From: Lysobacter_C viscosus
GTDB taxonomy: Bacteria; Pseudomonadota; Gammaproteobacteria; Xanthomonadales; Xanthomonadaceae
Assembly: GCF_046600715.1 (NCBI RefSeq)
Contig: NZ_JBJMAV010000005.1
Coordinates: forward strand, 62,001 to 126,000
Reading direction: 5' to 3'
DNA: 64,000 nt
Positions 62,885 to 64,000 of this stretch are shown piece after piece. A program made the position numbers and the translations under genes. The notes under the pieces are model-generated. The model had not been told where the DNA came from. It saw nothing but the letters and a program-made list of their open reading frames with translations, and ran no database searches. Every line of letters begins with the position of its first letter. Within the stretch, counting starts at the first letter, position 1.

Positions 62885-62909
62885 GCAGGCGACCATCGGC
62901 GATTCGCCG

Positions 62910-63347
62910 ATGTGGAAGAGAAGCCTGCTGGTCTTGCTGGTCGTCGCTGCGCTTGCAGCGACGACCTTTTTATTGGTCTCTTCCCGGCAGGCGTTGCCTT
63001 CGCGGGAGACCAGCGGCGTGGACGAACCGCGGCCTGCGCAGCTTGAAGCGCCTGCCAGCCTCGACGCCGGTGGCGGATCGCAGGGCCGGAGGATGGGAAC
63101 GAGGCGGGTCGTCGCCACGCGACTGGGCAATCCGCCGGGTCTGGAACTGCTGGGGCTCAGGTCCGGTCGCTATGAGGGCAAGGTCGGGGTCTCCTGCGGG
63201 TTTGCCGTCTGGCGCGGACGCAGCGATCCCCTGCCGTTCATCCTGGCTGGCAGGACGCTGACCACGGGGAGCGATGCCGTTGCGCTTGCCGGGCGCGTCG
63301 ATGGATGCGGGCAATTGGCCGACGACACTCCGGGCGCGACGCCGTAG
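62910..63347 (+). CDS. Small membrane-anchored protein, unknown
   Basis: A 145-residue protein with one N-terminal hydrophobic helix (RSLLVLLVVAALAATTFLLVSS) and a periplasmic part with two Cys residues (SCGFAVW, DGCGQ). I do not recognise it. The ATG at 62910 gives a good anchor, but no ribosome binding site is visible; an upstream in-frame ATG at 62862 overlaps the beta-helix gene. It lies 25 bases beyond the beta-helix stop and may be read through with it. Confidence 0.55.
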   Translation: MWKRSLLVLLVVAALAATTFLLVSSRQALPSRETSGVDEPRPAQLEAPASLDAGGGSQGRRMGTRRVVATRLGNPPGLELLGLRSGRYEGKVGVSCGFAVWRGRSDPLPFILAGRTLTTGSDAVALAGRVDGCGQLADDTPGATP

Positions 63348-63645
63348 CGGTGCGGGCGGGCGCCCGGAGTCGCTTGCCCATGGTCCTGCGTGGATCGCTC
63401 TGCTGATTCAAGCGTGCCTTCCAGGGCGAGAGTGGTGCAGCGAGGCCGGACGTATGCACGCACGATCGGCCGCGCTGCAGGGATGGGCGACCGACTACCC
63501 CACGGGCGGGTCCCGAGCCCATCCCACGTCGCCCTAGTGGCATCGCCATCGCACCGGTCACGATCGACCCGCGACACCCGTCTAGCGGGTGCGGCACCCG
63601 CCGCCCGGGTTACTCCTTTCACACCTCTATAAGGAATCGCAACAG

Positions 63646-64000
63646 ATGAAGCAGGCATTGATTGGACTGATGTTGTTTGCCGCAGGCGCCGCGCTGGCGA
63701 CCTGGTGGGCGGGCAACCGCGCCGACACCCGCACTGATACCGAGACCGGCGCCCCGTCCGCAACCGCACCCGCACCCGCACCCGCCAACGCAAACGCAAA
63801 CGCAAACGCAAACGCCCATGCACCCGCTGCCGGCACCGCGGCGAGGCGCTACGCGCTGCAGGCCTGGGAAGGCTGCCGCCCGCTGCAGGCGGGGGATGCG
63901 TTCACCGGCCCGGTCACTCGCACGCTTTCGCTTTCCGACGGCAGCAGCGTCGAGGTGTCGCTGGTGCCTGCCACCCGTGAGAACGGGTCGCTGGTATTCG
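63646..64000 (+). CDS. Membrane-anchored protein with Pro-Ala/Asn-Ala repeat, 3' end outside the window
   Basis: At least 118 residues are visible and the frame is open at the edge. It begins MKQALIGLMLFAAGAALATWW, a signal or membrane anchor, followed by a flexible tract APAPAPANANANANANAHAP coded by GCACCC and GCAAAC hexamer repeats (63770-63820), then a small beta-rich domain with one Cys (WEGCRPLQ). AAGGA lies 11 bases before the ATG. No family recognised; repeat number could vary between strains. Confidence 0.7.
   Translation, partial: MKQALIGLMLFAAGAALATWWAGNRADTRTDTETGAPSATAPAPAPANANANANANAHAPAAGTAARRYALQAWEGCRPLQAGDAFTGPVTRTLSLSDGSSVEVSLVPATRENGSLVF

Noticed and set aside
63770..63820. 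CRISPR-like repeat array
   Set aside because: The units are six bases, contiguous and in frame with a coding sequence; there are no spacers.

Overview
The window is one contiguous stretch of a GC-rich gammaproteobacterial chromosome, most likely from the Lysobacteraceae/Xanthomonadaceae (Lysobacter, Luteimonas, Stenotrophomonas or Xanthomonas type). The reasons are: gene orders typical of that family (lptM-dapF-DUF484-xerC followed by hslVU; mreBCD-mrdA-rodA-mltB-rlpA-dacA followed by ybeD-lipB-lipA); a split class II ribonucleotide reductase; GTAG-headed palindromic repeats of the SMAG/REP kind; frequent ATGA stop/start overlaps and GTG starts; and a toxin with the C-terminal XVIPCD signal of the Xanthomonadales bacteria-killing type IV secretion system. 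I recognise no complete tRNA, rRNA, insertion sequence or CRISPR array.

Layout. 1-8.9 kb: the 3' part of oligopeptidase B, a DUF454 membrane protein, the lptM-dapF-DUF484-xerC operon, hslVU, an SDR-membrane fusion and a DUF2269 protein. 8.9-16.2 kb: a cytosine-deaminase-like enzyme, a secreted subtilisin ended by a strong terminator, an orphan GspE-type ATPase, ubiE and an M1 metallopeptidase lipoprotein. 16.2-19.5 kb: a cluster of REP elements, two lipoproteins and a GH19/XVIPCD effector; the second lipoprotein is probably its immunity protein. 19.7-34 kb: an adenosine-kinase-like enzyme and the elongasome/cell-wall supercluster, then a CsgG-like gene on the other strand, ybeD, lipB and lipA. 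34-38.6 kb: tail-specific protease Prc and two EamA transporters. 38.6-51 kb, almost all on the minus strand: a MacAB-like export operon with its probable regulator and operator, a leucyl aminopeptidase and HAD pair, an AI-2E-family transporter, a yqjD/yqjE-like trio and a DegQ-like protease.

51-55.6 kb: class II ribonucleotide reductase split into nrdJa and nrdJb, with a lysine-rich histone-H1-like gene between them and an NrdR-box-like palindrome upstream. nrdJb carries an A9 run at which a slip in either direction meets a stop at once. 55.5-58.1 kb: a visibly less GC-rich island holding a two-gene DUF4365 (PD-(D/E)XK-like) plus unknown-protein operon, lying between a tRNA-3'-end-like fragment with a terminator and a block of dispersed repeats. 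It is the best candidate here for an undescribed, possibly defensive, module. 58.1-64 kb: a CaCA antiporter, a BLUF photoreceptor with a membrane tail, a periplasmic metallo-beta-lactamase-fold hydrolase, a DUF1456 protein, a secreted beta-helix protein and two small membrane-anchored proteins, the last cut by the window edge.
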